DNA from: Fretibacterium sp. OH1220_COT-178
GTDB lineage: Bacteria; Synergistota; Synergistia; Synergistales; Aminobacteriaceae
Assembly: GCF_003860125.1 (NCBI RefSeq)
Contig: NZ_RQYL01000017.1
Coordinates: 1 to 59,624, forward strand
Direction of reading: 5' to 3'
DNA length: 59,624 nucleotides
Positions 44,903 to 53,613 of the stretch are shown here, one piece after another; position 1 is the first letter of the stretch, and each line of letters starts with the position of its first letter. Made by a program: the position numbers and the translations under genes. The notes under the pieces are model-generated. The model was not told the origin of the DNA, did not search any database, and worked only from the letters and a program-made list of their open reading frames with translations.

Positions 44903-46039
44903 CTACCCCATCATCTCGACGAAGGCGCCCATGCGCGTGGCGAGCTGCTCGACGTCGCCCTGATAGTAGTCCGTCTCCACGGTGATGCAGGGGACCCCGA
45001 CGCGCTCGTGCACCTGAAAGGTCTCGACGTTGTACGTGTGGCACGCCTGGAGGATGAGGTCCACCACCCCCTCGGCGGCGTAGTCGCCGACCAGGCCCTC
45101 CAGCAGGTCCAGGCGCTTGTCGTTCGGCGTCATGCAGGAGCAGGGGATGCCCAGGTACTTCCGGGCCAGGGCCTCGTAGGGCGGCAGCGACTCGTCCGTC
45201 AACTCGTAGGAGGGCTTGATGCCCCCGCAGTTCTCGAAGGCGACGATCACGCCCCCGTTCTCCTCGATGGCGTCGAACACCTTCTCCACGCTCTTTCCGG
45301 TGGGGCAGCCCGTGACGATGATGCGCCGCGCGTCCGGGGACACGCGACGTTCGCCCGCGTCGTAGTTCTCGCGCAGCCTGAGCGTCAGGGTGCGGATCAG
45401 CTCGAGCGCCTCGGGGTCGCCGAAGGAGAGCCGGAAGAACTCGTTCACCATATGGACGTCGCGCCCCGAGATCGGGGCCGGGTTCCGCCGGGAGAGCGCG
45501 TAAAACTCCGTCATCGTGCGGCGCTCCTCGTTGCGCCAGGCGATCTCGCGCCTCAGCGCCTCCTCGGTGATCGTGACGCCGAGGGCCTCCTCCAGCCTGC
45601 GGGCCAGGCGCTCGATCTCGACGCGCCACTGCTCCACGGCGTCCTCGGAGACGGTCTGGGGGAGCTGCATGACGTAGGTCGGCTTCAGCCGGTTCAGCAG
45701 CTCGTACATCTTCTTCTTGCCGTCGCAGGTCGTCTCCCCCACGACCAGGTCGCAGAAGTGGAAGTAGGGGCAGGTGTCGGTCAGGGCGAAGCCGTAGCTC
45801 GCCTTGATCAGCGGGCACAGGTTGCGCGGCAGATGCTCCTCCGCCGCCGCGATGGGTTTTTCGCTGGTGGCGCAGAGGACGGCCGGGATGGCTCCCGCGG
45901 CCCGGATCACCTCGTAGGGCGTGTAGGCGCAGTAGCAGCCCACCACCTTACGCCCCGCCTCCACGGCCTCCTTGATCCGCACCGGCCCGGCGGGGATCGC
46001 CTCCCTCATGGTCTCCAGGATGGTATCGATGTCGTGCAT
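44903..46039 (-). CDS. Double-cubane-cluster-containing anaerobic reductase (HgdB/YjiM family)
   Basis: This 378-residue protein has the HgdB/YjiM fold. KVVGCYCAYTPYEVIRAAGA lies at about 31-50, NLCPLIKASYGFAL at about 73-86 and the Cys-rich DTCPYFHFCD and VGETTCDGKKKMYELL follow. The later CGGIKPSYEL and QACHTYNVETF segments also fit. The single-chain size matches the double-cubane-cluster proteins rather than two-subunit dehydratases. These use ATP-driven electrons to reduce small, hard-to-reduce substrates; the natural substrate is unknown. The ATG at 46039 follows GGGGGG. A long frame upstream of it overlaps the permease and is not real. Confidence 0.87.
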   Translation of the reverse strand: MHDIDTILETMREAIPAGPVRIKEAVEAGRKVVGCYCAYTPYEVIRAAGAIPAVLCATSEKPIAAAEEHLPRNLCPLIKASYGFALTDTCPYFHFCDLVVGETTCDGKKKMYELLNRLKPTYVMQLPQTVSEDAVEQWRVEIERLARRLEEALGVTITEEALRREIAWRNEERRTMTEFYALSRRNPAPISGRDVHMVNEFFRLSFGDPEALELIRTLTLRLRENYDAGERRVSPDARRIIVTGCPTGKSVEKVFDAIEENGGVIVAFENCGGIKPSYELTDESLPPYEALARKYLGIPCSCMTPNDKRLDLLEGLVGDYAAEGVVDLILQACHTYNVETFQVHERVGVPCITVETDYYQGDVEQLATRMGAFVEMMG

Positions 46040-46053
46040 GGCACACAGCCCCC

Positions 46054-47040
46054 CTATCGAACGTCTACGCCGCGGGTCCTGCGCCGTCGCGCGGCCAGGG
46101 CGTAGAACGAAACGGAAAACACCAGCACGAGGCCGTGCACGAAGCGCGTCCAGAAGCCGGACCACCCCGCGCTGACGACCCCCGCCTCGATCATGCCGAT
46201 CACCGCGGTGCCGGCCATCGTCCCCCACACGCTTCCGCTTCCGCCGTACACGGAGGTCCCGCCGATGAAGACGGAGGCGAAGACCAGCAACAGGTACCCC
46301 TCCCCCTGGGTGGGCCACCAGTTGGCGAGCTCCAGGCACGCCAGAATGCCCGAGAACGCGGACATCAGCCCCAGCAAGGCGAACACCCCCACGCGGGCGC
46401 GTGCCACGGGAAGCCCCATCATCCGCGCAGCCTCCCGGTTGTCGCCGATGAAGCGCAGCGTGTCCCCCCAGGCGGTGCGGTGCAGGAACACGGCCGTCAC
46501 GACGGCGAGCCCCGCGGCCCAGAGAAACTGCGCCGGGACCGTGCCCCCCGCGCGCCCGACGAACAACGAGGCGGCGGGAAGCCCCCGGACGAAGGGGAGC
46601 GCCACCGCGAGCCCACCGGAGAGCAGCATCACGCAGCCCCTCCAGAGGAAGTCGAACCCGATCGTCACGACGATCGAGGGCACCCCCGTCCCGACGACGA
46701 CCAGCCCGTTGATCAGGCCGATGCCGGCGCCCACGGCCAGCCCGGCAGCGAGCCCCGCCAGCGGCGAACCCGTGGCACGGGTCACGACGGCGAACAGGAA
46801 GCCGGACATCGCCATGTTGGACGCGAAGGAGAGGTCCATCTCCCCCGCCACGACGACCAGCGTCATCCCCATCGCGACGATCGCCACGAAGGGGATGGTG
46901 GTCATGAACGAGACGTAGATGTAGCGCGAGAGAAACGTGGCGGGCGCCGTCAGGACGAAGAACCCCCAAAGCAGCAGGAGCACCGCCGTGATGGGGAGCT
47001 GGGGCGCGAGGCGCGAGCGGAGGCCCGGCGAGGCGGTCAT
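46054..47040 (-). CDS. Sugar-type ABC transporter permease (RbsC family)
   Basis: This 328-residue protein has about nine helices and the RbsC-family signatures VVVAGEMDLSFASNMAMSG (about 62-80) and GDNREAARMMGLPV. The ATG at 47040 overlaps the ATPase stop by 4 bases. It is followed after 14 bases by the double-cubane reductase gene. Confidence 0.9.
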   Translation of the reverse strand: MTASPGLRSRLAPQLPITAVLLLLWGFFVLTAPATFLSRYIYVSFMTTIPFVAIVAMGMTLVVVAGEMDLSFASNMAMSGFLFAVVTRATGSPLAGLAAGLAVGAGIGLINGLVVVGTGVPSIVVTIGFDFLWRGCVMLLSGGLAVALPFVRGLPAASLFVGRAGGTVPAQFLWAAGLAVVTAVFLHRTAWGDTLRFIGDNREAARMMGLPVARARVGVFALLGLMSAFSGILACLELANWWPTQGEGYLLLVFASVFIGGTSVYGGSGSVWGTMAGTAVIGMIEAGVVSAGWSGFWTRFVHGLVLVFSVSFYALAARRRRTRGVDVR

Positions 47041-47813
47041 CGTGCGGCCTCCCTGAGGCGGGCCACCAGTCCGTCCAGCGTCAGCCCGCCGCGCGTCCAG
47101 TCCCCGGCGTTGCGCCCGTGCGAGAGGACGACGAAGCGGTCCGCGACCGCCCAGACGTGATCGATGCTGTGGGTGATGAACACGACGGACTTGCCCTGCG
47201 CCCGCACCCCCCGGATGAAATCCAGCACCTTGTCCACCTCGCTCAGGGCCAGGGCCGTGGTCGGCTCGTCCAGGACCACGAGCTCCGCCTCGAAGAGCAT
47301 GGCGCGCCCGATCGCCAGCCCCTGCCGCTCCCCGCCCGAGAGCACGCCGGCCCTCGTGTCCGGGGTCAGCCGGGTCCCCCCGAGCCCCATCCGGGCCAGG
47401 AGCTCCGCGGTGATGCGGCGCTCCTCCTCCGCGTCGATCAGCCCCCAGCGGGTCCTCAGATGCCGCCCCATGAAGACGTTCCGCCAGAGGGACTGCTGCA
47501 GGCCCAGGGCCCGATCCTGATAGACGGTCTCGATCCCCATGACACGCGCTCCCGACACGTCGAACCGCGCCATATCGACGGCACGGCCCCCGAAGGAGAA
47601 GGTCCCGGAGTCCGCCCGGTGCAGGCCCGAAAGGACCTTGATCAGGGTGGACTTCCCGGCCCCGTTGTCGCCCAGGAGCCCCACGATCTCCCCCGGGTTC
47701 ACGCAAAAATCCACGCCCCGCAGGGCCTCGACGCTCCCGAAGGACTTACGGATGCCGCGCAACTCGACCAGCGCGGCACCCGAGCCCTCCTCCCGCTTTT
47801 CCTTTCGGTCCAA
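47037..47813 (-). CDS. Sugar-type ABC transporter ATPase, single domain
   Basis: This 258-residue ATPase has Walker A GDNGAGKST (about 48-56), signature LSGGERQGLAIGRAM and Walker B LVVLDEPTTAL. RbsA/MglA proteins usually have two ATPase domains in about 500 residues, so this is the single-domain form seen in FrcA-like systems. The start is unclear. TTG at 47813 is the furthest upstream start that is compatible with the neighbouring gene; a start further inside, after GGGAGGAGGG, is possible. It follows the binding-protein gene by 3 bases or overlaps its vicinity. Confidence 0.88.
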   Translation of the reverse strand: MDRKEKREEGSGAALVELRGIRKSFGSVEALRGVDFCVNPGEIVGLLGDNGAGKSTLIKVLSGLHRADSGTFSFGGRAVDMARFDVSGARVMGIETVYQDRALGLQQSLWRNVFMGRHLRTRWGLIDAEEERRITAELLARMGLGGTRLTPDTRAGVLSGGERQGLAIGRAMLFEAELVVLDEPTTALALSEVDKVLDFIRGVRAQGKSVVFITHSIDHVWAVADRFVVLSHGRNAGDWTRGGLTLDGLVARLREAAR

Positions 47814-47816
47814 TAT

Positions 47817-48800
47817 TCAGCGCACGCCCTTCTCCGCCAGAGGGGCGATCCTCTCGATGTTCTCCTTGTCCACGAATCCGCCCGCCGTGTCGATCACCAG
47901 GCCGCCGAAGCCGCAAAGGTGCGACTGGACGAGGTTCACCACGGCCAGGTACCCGATGAGATAGGGCTGCCCCTCGCCCACCAGGTCCAGGTAGCCCGAC
48001 CGCAGGGCCTCCGCCGTCGCGGGCGAGAGGCTGAACCCCGCGACCGCCACCCGATCGGGCTTCATCCCCGCGGCGCGAAGGGCGTTTCCGGACTGCGCGG
48101 TCAGGGCCCCGTGGTCGATGACGACGAGCCTGCAGTCCTCGTTCGAGGACAGGTATCCGGTCAGGACCGGTCCGCCGAGGGTCGCGTCCTTGTTGATCTC
48201 CGGGGAGATCTCGATGTAGTCCGCGGTCAGCCCCGCCCTCTCGAACACGTCCAGGATGGCCTGGGCGCGTCGGCCGCGGCCGGGAAGGCTCTTGAGCCCC
48301 CAGACGAGGACGCGGTCGCCCTTCTCGAGCCCGAACTGCGCGACGCAGCGCTCGGCCAGCATCTTGCCCTGGTTGTAGTTGTCGGGGCCGATGAGCCCGA
48401 ACCCGCGGGCCTGATACTTCCGGTGCAGGCGGGGCAGCGGCGTGTCGACGCAGGTGACGAGGGCCCCCTGGGCATAGGCCTGGTCGATCAGGGGCTCGTA
48501 GGCGTCGTCGCCGGGAACCCCGATGACGACCATGCCGTCCGGCTTCGAGGCCAGCCCCTGACGGAAATTCTCCAGCATCTTCTCGGCGCTCCAGTCGGAA
48601 TAGACGAACGTGATGTCGACGTCCAGGTCCTTGGCGGCCGCGGCCGCCCCGTTCTGGAGGACCGTTCCGTAGGACTCGCCCGGACCGCCGCCGGTGTCGA
48701 ACCAGATTTTCAGCCTCTTCTCGGCCTCCTTGGCCGGCGCACCGAGGGCCACGGACGGGAACAGAACGAACGCGAGCAAAAGCAGGGCGATCCTCTTCAC
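47817..48800 (-). CDS. Periplasmic binding protein, ribose/autoinducer-2 type
   Basis: This 327-residue protein has a signal peptide (VKRIALLLLAFVLFPSVALG) and a type I binding fold. DGMVVIGVPGDDAYEPLIDQ and LVTCVDTPLPRLHRK fit family 4 sugar-binding proteins. The start is GTG at 48800, 9 bases after GGGGAG. The ligand is not evident. It is first in an operon with an ATPase, a permease and the double-cubane reductase pair, so it may bind a compound processed by that reductase rather than a common sugar. Confidence 0.85.
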   Translation of the reverse strand: MKRIALLLLAFVLFPSVALGAPAKEAEKRLKIWFDTGGGPGESYGTVLQNGAAAAAKDLDVDITFVYSDWSAEKMLENFRQGLASKPDGMVVIGVPGDDAYEPLIDQAYAQGALVTCVDTPLPRLHRKYQARGFGLIGPDNYNQGKMLAERCVAQFGLEKGDRVLVWGLKSLPGRGRRAQAILDVFERAGLTADYIEISPEINKDATLGGPVLTGYLSSNEDCRLVVIDHGALTAQSGNALRAAGMKPDRVAVAGFSLSPATAEALRSGYLDLVGEGQPYLIGYLAVVNLVQSHLCGFGGLVIDTAGGFVDKENIERIAPLAEKGVR

Positions 48801-49230
48801 ACAAACGCACTCCCCTTCGAAAAAACAGGACGAAAGCGCATCCCTCCCGGCAGGAGAGCGCGCGACAAAACGCTCCGTACCCTGAAGGGCACGAGGCATC
48901 CACATTCAATACAGACAATACGAGCGTCGATGGGCAACCCCGCAGAGGGGTCAACGAACGGTACGGCGAAGGGCGAAGCTTATGACAGGCTCAGGCTCGA
49001 ACGAGGAGCGAACGGCCTTTCGAAGGACCGCACCGAACGATGCATCCCGTGCACCGCGATCCGGCACGTCAGGAATAACCGAGCATGGCGATCCTCCTCC
49101 TCCGAAAATCTCGGCGCCCGCACCCCCCGGGTACGAACGGCCGGCGGTTCCCCCAGGATGGAGGGAACCGCGCGTAAGTATGCGCCAAACGGGGCGGAAA
49201 AGTCAAGGGGAATTGCCGCGGTCGGCCCTT
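48801..49230. other. Intergenic region between hldE and the sugar-type ABC operon
   Basis: About 430 bases. It holds a hairpin at 49144-49171 (9-bp arms GCGGTTCCC and GGGAACCGC) downstream of hldE and no convincing open frame. A promoter for the ABC operon should lie here, but I see no consensus one. Confidence 0.5.
49144..49171 (-). terminator. Hairpin downstream of hldE
   Basis: A 9-bp perfect stem with a 10-base loop lies 60 bases past the hldE stop. There is no T run, so termination is only probable. Confidence 0.45.
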
Positions 49231-50700
49231 CTAGTCCCGGGCCGAGCGCCCGCGCTCCAGGATGCGCGTCGTGGAGAGCCCCTCCACCAGCGGCAGGATG
49301 ACCACCTCATCCGCGTACTCCCGGCCCGGCAGGTCCTCGGCCCTGTAGTCGCCGCCCTTGGCCAGCACGTGAGGGCGCAGCCGTTCGAGCAGCGCGGCGG
49401 GCGTGTCCTCGTCGAACACCACCACCAGGTCCACCGGCCGGAGCGCCGCCAGCAGCCGCGCCCGGTCCTCCTCCGCATTGACGGGCCTCGTCGGCCCCTT
49501 GAGCGCCCGCACGGACCGGTCGCTGTTCAGCCCCACCACCAGGCGGTCCCCCAGTGAGCGGGCCCGCCGGAGGCTGTCCAAATGCCCGGCGTGCAGCACG
49601 TCGAAGCAGCCGTTGGTGAAGACCACCCGCAGCCCCTCGTCCCGCCAGCCGCGCACCAGCCGGGCCGCCGTCGGCGCGTCCGCGACGGGGCTGAAGAGGT
49701 GCGCCGCCTCGCGCGAGCACTCGGCCAGCAGCTCCCGGTCCGAGACCGGACAGGTCCCCGAGCGGGTGACCACGAGCTGCGCCGCCTCGTTGGCCATGCG
49801 GGCGGCGGGCTCCAGGCCGAACCCCGCCGCGGAAAAGGCCGCCAGGACCGCGATGACGGTGTCCCCGGCGCCGCTGACGTCGAAGACCTCGACGGGCCGC
49901 GCCGGAATGTGGACCGCCCCCTCCCCGATCAGGCTCATTCCCTGCGAGGAGCGGGTCACCAGCAGGCGGTCGATCCCCGAACGGACACGAGCAGCCTCCC
50001 CGGCCGACTCCACGCCGACGTCCCGGTTGTCGACGGGGACGCCGCAGACCGCCGCCAGCTCGCCCAGATTGGGCGTGGCGACGGACGCGCCGCGGTACTT
50101 CGACCAATCCGAGCCCCGCGGGTCGACGAACACCGGCACGTCAAGGGAACGGGCCAGCGTCACGACCGCCGCACAGAGCTCGGGGGTGCAGAACCCCAGC
50201 CCGTAGTCGGAGAGCACCACGGCCCCCGCCCCCCCGGCGAGGGCTCGCTCCAGGAAGCGGAGCGCCGCCTCTGCCTGCTGCTCCTCCACGGGCTCGATCG
50301 TCTCCTGGTCGAACCGAGCCACCTGCTGGCCCCCGCAGATCAGGCGGCTCTTGGTCAGGGTCGGGGAGCGGCGGGGCAGGAGTTCCGCCTGGATGCCGAG
50401 CGCCTCGAGGTGCGAGCGGACGCGCTCCGCCGGAGGATCGGACCCGACGGCGCCCGCCAGCAGGACGCGGCAGCCCAGTCCTCGGAGGTTCGCGGCGACG
50501 TTGCCCGCACCGCCCAGGTTGTCGCTCTCCGAGCCGCAGACGACCACGGGGATGGGGGCCTCGCGCGACACGCGGGAGGTGGCGCCGGAGAGGTAGCGGT
50601 CCAGAACCACGTCGCCCAGAACCGCCACGGCGACGTCGGCCATGCGTCCCGAGCGGAGAAAGTCGATCAGGGGTCGGAGGGACGACAAGCGGTCCGGCAC
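49231..50700 (-). CDS. hldE: Bifunctional heptose kinase/adenylyltransferase HldE
   Basis: This 489-residue enzyme makes ADP-heptose for lipopolysaccharide inner core. The N-terminal ribokinase-like domain has SREAPIPVVVCGSE and the PfkB signature FDVSGAGDTVIAVLAAF (about 263-279). The C-terminal nucleotidyltransferase domain has VFTNGCFDVLHAGHLDSL (about 353-370) and the NSDRSVRALKGPTRPVN segment. The GTG start at 50700 follows a GGGGGGGA run and lies one base after the ugd stop. Its presence implies a heptose-containing outer membrane. Confidence 0.93.
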   Translation of the reverse strand: MPDRLSSLRPLIDFLRSGRMADVAVAVLGDVVLDRYLSGATSRVSREAPIPVVVCGSESDNLGGAGNVAANLRGLGCRVLLAGAVGSDPPAERVRSHLEALGIQAELLPRRSPTLTKSRLICGGQQVARFDQETIEPVEEQQAEAALRFLERALAGGAGAVVLSDYGLGFCTPELCAAVVTLARSLDVPVFVDPRGSDWSKYRGASVATPNLGELAAVCGVPVDNRDVGVESAGEAARVRSGIDRLLVTRSSQGMSLIGEGAVHIPARPVEVFDVSGAGDTVIAVLAAFSAAGFGLEPAARMANEAAQLVVTRSGTCPVSDRELLAECSREAAHLFSPVADAPTAARLVRGWRDEGLRVVFTNGCFDVLHAGHLDSLRRARSLGDRLVVGLNSDRSVRALKGPTRPVNAEEDRARLLAALRPVDLVVVFDEDTPAALLERLRPHVLAKGGDYRAEDLPGREYADEVVILPLVEGLSTTRILERGRSARD

Positions 50701-50701
50701 G

Positions 50702-52042
50702 TCAGTCCCCCCCGCGCTCCGCAAGCACCGCCGGGCGCCCGATGGAGAGGTAGTCGAACCCGCGGCGCCGCATTTCGGACCGGGAGTAGAGGTTGCGGCC
50801 GTCCACGACGACGGGCTGCCGGAGCAGCCGCTTGATCCGGTCGAAGTCCGGCTGACGGTAGATGTCCCACTCCGTCACCACCACGAGGGCGTCCGCGCCG
50901 TTCACCGCATCGTAAGGCTCGTGGACGTACACGAGCCCCCGTCGGTCGCCGAGGACCTCGCGGGTCTCCTCGATGGCCCGGGGATCGTGGGCCTGCACCC
51001 GGGCTCCGGCCTCCAGAAGGCTGCGGATCAGGGTCTGGGCCGGGGCCTCGCGGGTGTCGGAGGTCTTAGGCTTGAAGGCCAGCCCCCACAGGGCGACGGT
51101 CCTGCCGGAGAGGTCGCCCAGCCGGGCCGAGAGCTTCTCGAACAGCACCCCCTTCTGGCGCTCGTTCACCTCGTCGACCGCGGTGAGGATGCGGGGCTCG
51201 TAGCCCGCGTTCCGCGCGAAGTCGCGCAGCGCCCGGACGTCCTTGGGGAAGCACGAGCCGCCGTACCCGCAGCCCGCGTAGAGGAACTTGGAGCCGATGC
51301 GGCTGTCCGTCCCCATCGCGCGGCGCACGTCCTCCACGTCGGCGCCCACGCGGTCGCAGACGCCGGCCATCTCGTTCATGAAGGAGATGCGCGTCGCCAG
51401 CATGGCGTTTGCGGCGTACTTCGCCATCTCCGCCGACGCGATGTCCATGAAGAGGAGCCGGGACGGCTCCAGGAAGGAATAGAGGGCGCTCAGGCGCTCC
51501 CGGGCCTCAGGGCAGTCCGTGCCCAGCACGACCCGGTCCGGCTCCAGGAAGTCGCGCAGCGCGGCCCCCTCGCGCAGGAACTCCGGGTTCGAGGCCATCG
51601 ACAGGACGAACCCGGCCGAGCGCGCCCTCAGCTCCTCGCCGATCCACGCCTTGACCCTGGGGTTGGTGCCGACCGGGACGGTCGACTTGACGACCGCCAG
51701 CAGGTCGCCCGTCATCCCCCGGCCCACGCTCCGCGCGGCGCTCTCGACGTAGGAGAGGTCGGCGCTGCCGTCGGGGGCCGACGGGGTCCCCACGGTGATG
51801 AAACAGACGTCCGCGCCCCTCAGGGCCTCCCCGACGTCCGAGGTGAAGGAGAGCCGCCCCTCCGCAATGTTGCGGACCATCATCTCCGCCAGGCCCGGCT
51901 CGTAGAAGGGCACCTCGCCCCGCCTCAGGGCCTCCACCCGCTCCAGATTCGTGTCCACGCAGACCACGGTGTTGCCAAACTTGGCCAGGCACGTCCCCGT
52001 GACCAGCCCCACGTATCCCGTTCCGATCGCCACCAGCTTCAT
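50702..52042 (-). CDS. ugd: UDP-glucose 6-dehydrogenase
   Basis: This 446-residue enzyme oxidises UDP-glucose to UDP-glucuronate for surface polysaccharides. The NAD-binding GTGYVGLVTGTCLAKFG lies at about 8-24. The catalytic Cys is in GYGGSCFPKDVRAL (about 257-270). VALWGLAFKPKTSDTREAPA near 312-331 is the C-terminal signature. The ATG at 52042 follows GGCGGAG. It forms an operon with hldE. Confidence 0.94.
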   Translation of the reverse strand: MKLVAIGTGYVGLVTGTCLAKFGNTVVCVDTNLERVEALRRGEVPFYEPGLAEMMVRNIAEGRLSFTSDVGEALRGADVCFITVGTPSAPDGSADLSYVESAARSVGRGMTGDLLAVVKSTVPVGTNPRVKAWIGEELRARSAGFVLSMASNPEFLREGAALRDFLEPDRVVLGTDCPEARERLSALYSFLEPSRLLFMDIASAEMAKYAANAMLATRISFMNEMAGVCDRVGADVEDVRRAMGTDSRIGSKFLYAGCGYGGSCFPKDVRALRDFARNAGYEPRILTAVDEVNERQKGVLFEKLSARLGDLSGRTVALWGLAFKPKTSDTREAPAQTLIRSLLEAGARVQAHDPRAIEETREVLGDRRGLVYVHEPYDAVNGADALVVVTEWDIYRQPDFDRIKRLLRQPVVVDGRNLYSRSEMRRRGFDYLSIGRPAVLAERGGD

Positions 52043-52138
52043 CGATCACATCTCCGCCTTCGCAACAATCTACGGAGCACCGCCGCGGACCCCGAAAGGC
52101 CCGGGCATCCCCGCCCCCCGCCTCCGACGCCGAAAAAC

Positions 52139-52918
52139 TCAGTCCTCGATGACCCCCATCGCGTCCGAGGACTCGGGAAGGATCTGTCCGCCATCCACCA
52201 CGAGGGCCTGCCCCGTGATGAACCTGGCCTTGTCGGACCCCAAAAAGGCCATGGCGTAACCGATGTCCTCGGGAGTCCCCAGGCATCCCAGGGGGATCGA
52301 CTTCGTCATGGTCTCGAGGTATTCCTCGCCGAGCCCCTGAAGCCCCTCGGTAAGGACGTTTCCGGGCTGCACCGCATTGACCCGGATGCCGTAGGGCGCC
52401 AGCTCGATGGCGGCCGAGCGCATGAACCCCAGCTGGGCGGCCTTGGTGGCCCCATAATGGCTCCAGCCGGTGAAGCCCGTGATGGGCCCCGTGATGGAGG
52501 AGGTGATGAGGACGGCCCCGCCGCCCTGCGCCTTCATGATCGGGACGGCGGCACGCACGCAGAGGAAGAGCCCCTTGACGTTGACGGCGTTGATCTGGTC
52601 CCACTCCTCCTCGCTCATCTTGGCGATGGTGGACATGGGGAAGATCCCGGCGTTGCTGCACAGGACGTCCAGGCTCCCCATGCGCGAGGCCGCGTCCTTG
52701 ACGAGGCGCTCGGCGTCGTCCGCCCGGCTCACGTCCGCAGGGCAGGAGAACACCTCGCCATAGGCGGAGAGGTCCCGAACCGCATCGCGCAGCTGCTCCT
52801 CCCCGCGGCCCGCAATCATCACCCTGGCCCCCTCCGTCAGGAAGGTCTTGGCGATTCCCTTGCCGATCCCCTTGCTGGCGCCCGTCACCAGCGCCGTCTT
52901 TCCCTCGAGCAGTCCCAC
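52139..52918 (-). CDS. Short-chain dehydrogenase/reductase (SDR)
   Basis: This 259-residue NAD(P)-dependent oxidoreductase has TGASKGIGKGIA (about 12-23) for cofactor binding and the NNAG-like SNAG motif near 90. The catalytic triad appears as S (SSITG), Y (WSHYGATKAAQ, about 152-156) and K. The end has VDGGQILPES. The substrate is unknown. GTG at 52918 is favoured, with AAGGTG 6 bases before; an earlier GTG at 52927 adds three residues. It lies upstream of ugd in the same direction, with a 96-base gap. Confidence 0.88.
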   Translation of the reverse strand: MGLLEGKTALVTGASKGIGKGIAKTFLTEGARVMIAGRGEEQLRDAVRDLSAYGEVFSCPADVSRADDAERLVKDAASRMGSLDVLCSNAGIFPMSTIAKMSEEEWDQINAVNVKGLFLCVRAAVPIMKAQGGGAVLITSSITGPITGFTGWSHYGATKAAQLGFMRSAAIELAPYGIRVNAVQPGNVLTEGLQGLGEEYLETMTKSIPLGCLGTPEDIGYAMAFLGSDKARFITGQALVVDGGQILPESSDAMGVIED

Positions 52919-53194
52919 GACGATCACCTTGCCTTTCTCGCTTGATACAGGGTATTAAACCAACTCTCGCGAATTTAGACAACCGTTTTTCGGCCCGTTC
53001 CGCGCAGGGAGAGGCGTATCTCAAAACAAGGACAACCGCAGACGGTGCTGTTTCATTCCGACCGAGGGAACCCATGTACCTCGGAGCACTTTTGATGCTT
53101 TTGGGATGAGCGTAACGCCGTGCAGTCTTTCTCTGCACCTGGCTGTCCGTACAAATATATACGGCGGTGGGGTCCTTCTTCAAATTTTTCACGA

Positions 53195-53345
53195 AAGGAG
53201 GAGTCGAACCGAAGGCATTTTCGTAACCAAAAGGGAACTCAAGCCTTCCTCATTTGTGTACATCAAGGGCTTTTACAACTCCAAATAGCCTACATTGTCC
53301 CCGATGGTACTCTGTAGCAGGACGAAAAAGAAGCTATGTTTACCT
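53195..53345 (+). pseudogene. Probable IS3-type transposase C-terminal remnant
   Basis: In the plus strand one frame reads FVYIKGFYNSK, then a stop, then a TLSPM-like segment, as in the C-terminal part of IS3 OrfB (I-x-F-Y-N-x-x-R...L-S-P). There is an in-frame stop and no upstream core. The rest of 52919-53400 holds no gene that I can see. Confidence 0.35.
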
Positions 53346-53413
53346 CATATCATGATTTCTTCGCTTATCGTGTCTTTTTTCTTGACTAGAGCCCACAAAA
53401 AAACGTCAAAATG

Positions 53414-53441
53414 TTGCTTTTAATTCGACGAGAAGTATAAT
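53414..53441 (+). promoter_or_regulatory. Promoter of the sugar-acid TRAP locus
   Basis: TTGCTT (53414-53419), a 16-base spacer and a perfect TATAAT (53436-53441). The predicted start falls inside the palindrome at 53450. Confidence 0.65.
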
Positions 53442-53449
53442 GTAATCAT

Positions 53450-53462
53450 CTTGTATTACAAG
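53450..53462 (+). promoter_or_regulatory. GntR/FCD operator candidate
   Basis: A perfect 13-base palindrome CTTGTATTACAAG matches the FadR-subfamily pattern T-N-G-T-N3-A-C-N-A. It lies 8 bases after the -10 element, where a bound repressor would block RNA polymerase. The GntR/FCD regulator at 56573 is the likely binder. Confidence 0.65.
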
Positions 53463-53613
53463 TTGGACTTGCTTGTGAGCTGTTTTTGTCTTGGATTGCT
53501 GTTTGTTGACGGCAATAGAAGCTCGTATTTCTAGGCGTCTGGAACTTTATCAGCGTTTCTCTGGCTCTCGGAATTTAAGCAGAACACAATAAAATCTTGA
53601 GGAGGAGCGGATC

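Noticed and set aside
44903-46969. Single 688-codon fusion of the double-cubane reductase with an N-terminal extension
   Set aside because: The extension is a shadow of the RbsC-like permease gene. The ATG at 46039 has a good ribosome site and matches the family start.
46054-47706. Single 550-codon permease with long N-terminal extension
   Set aside because: The first part is a shadow of the ATPase gene in another frame. The start at 47040 overlaps the ATPase stop in the usual ATGA manner.
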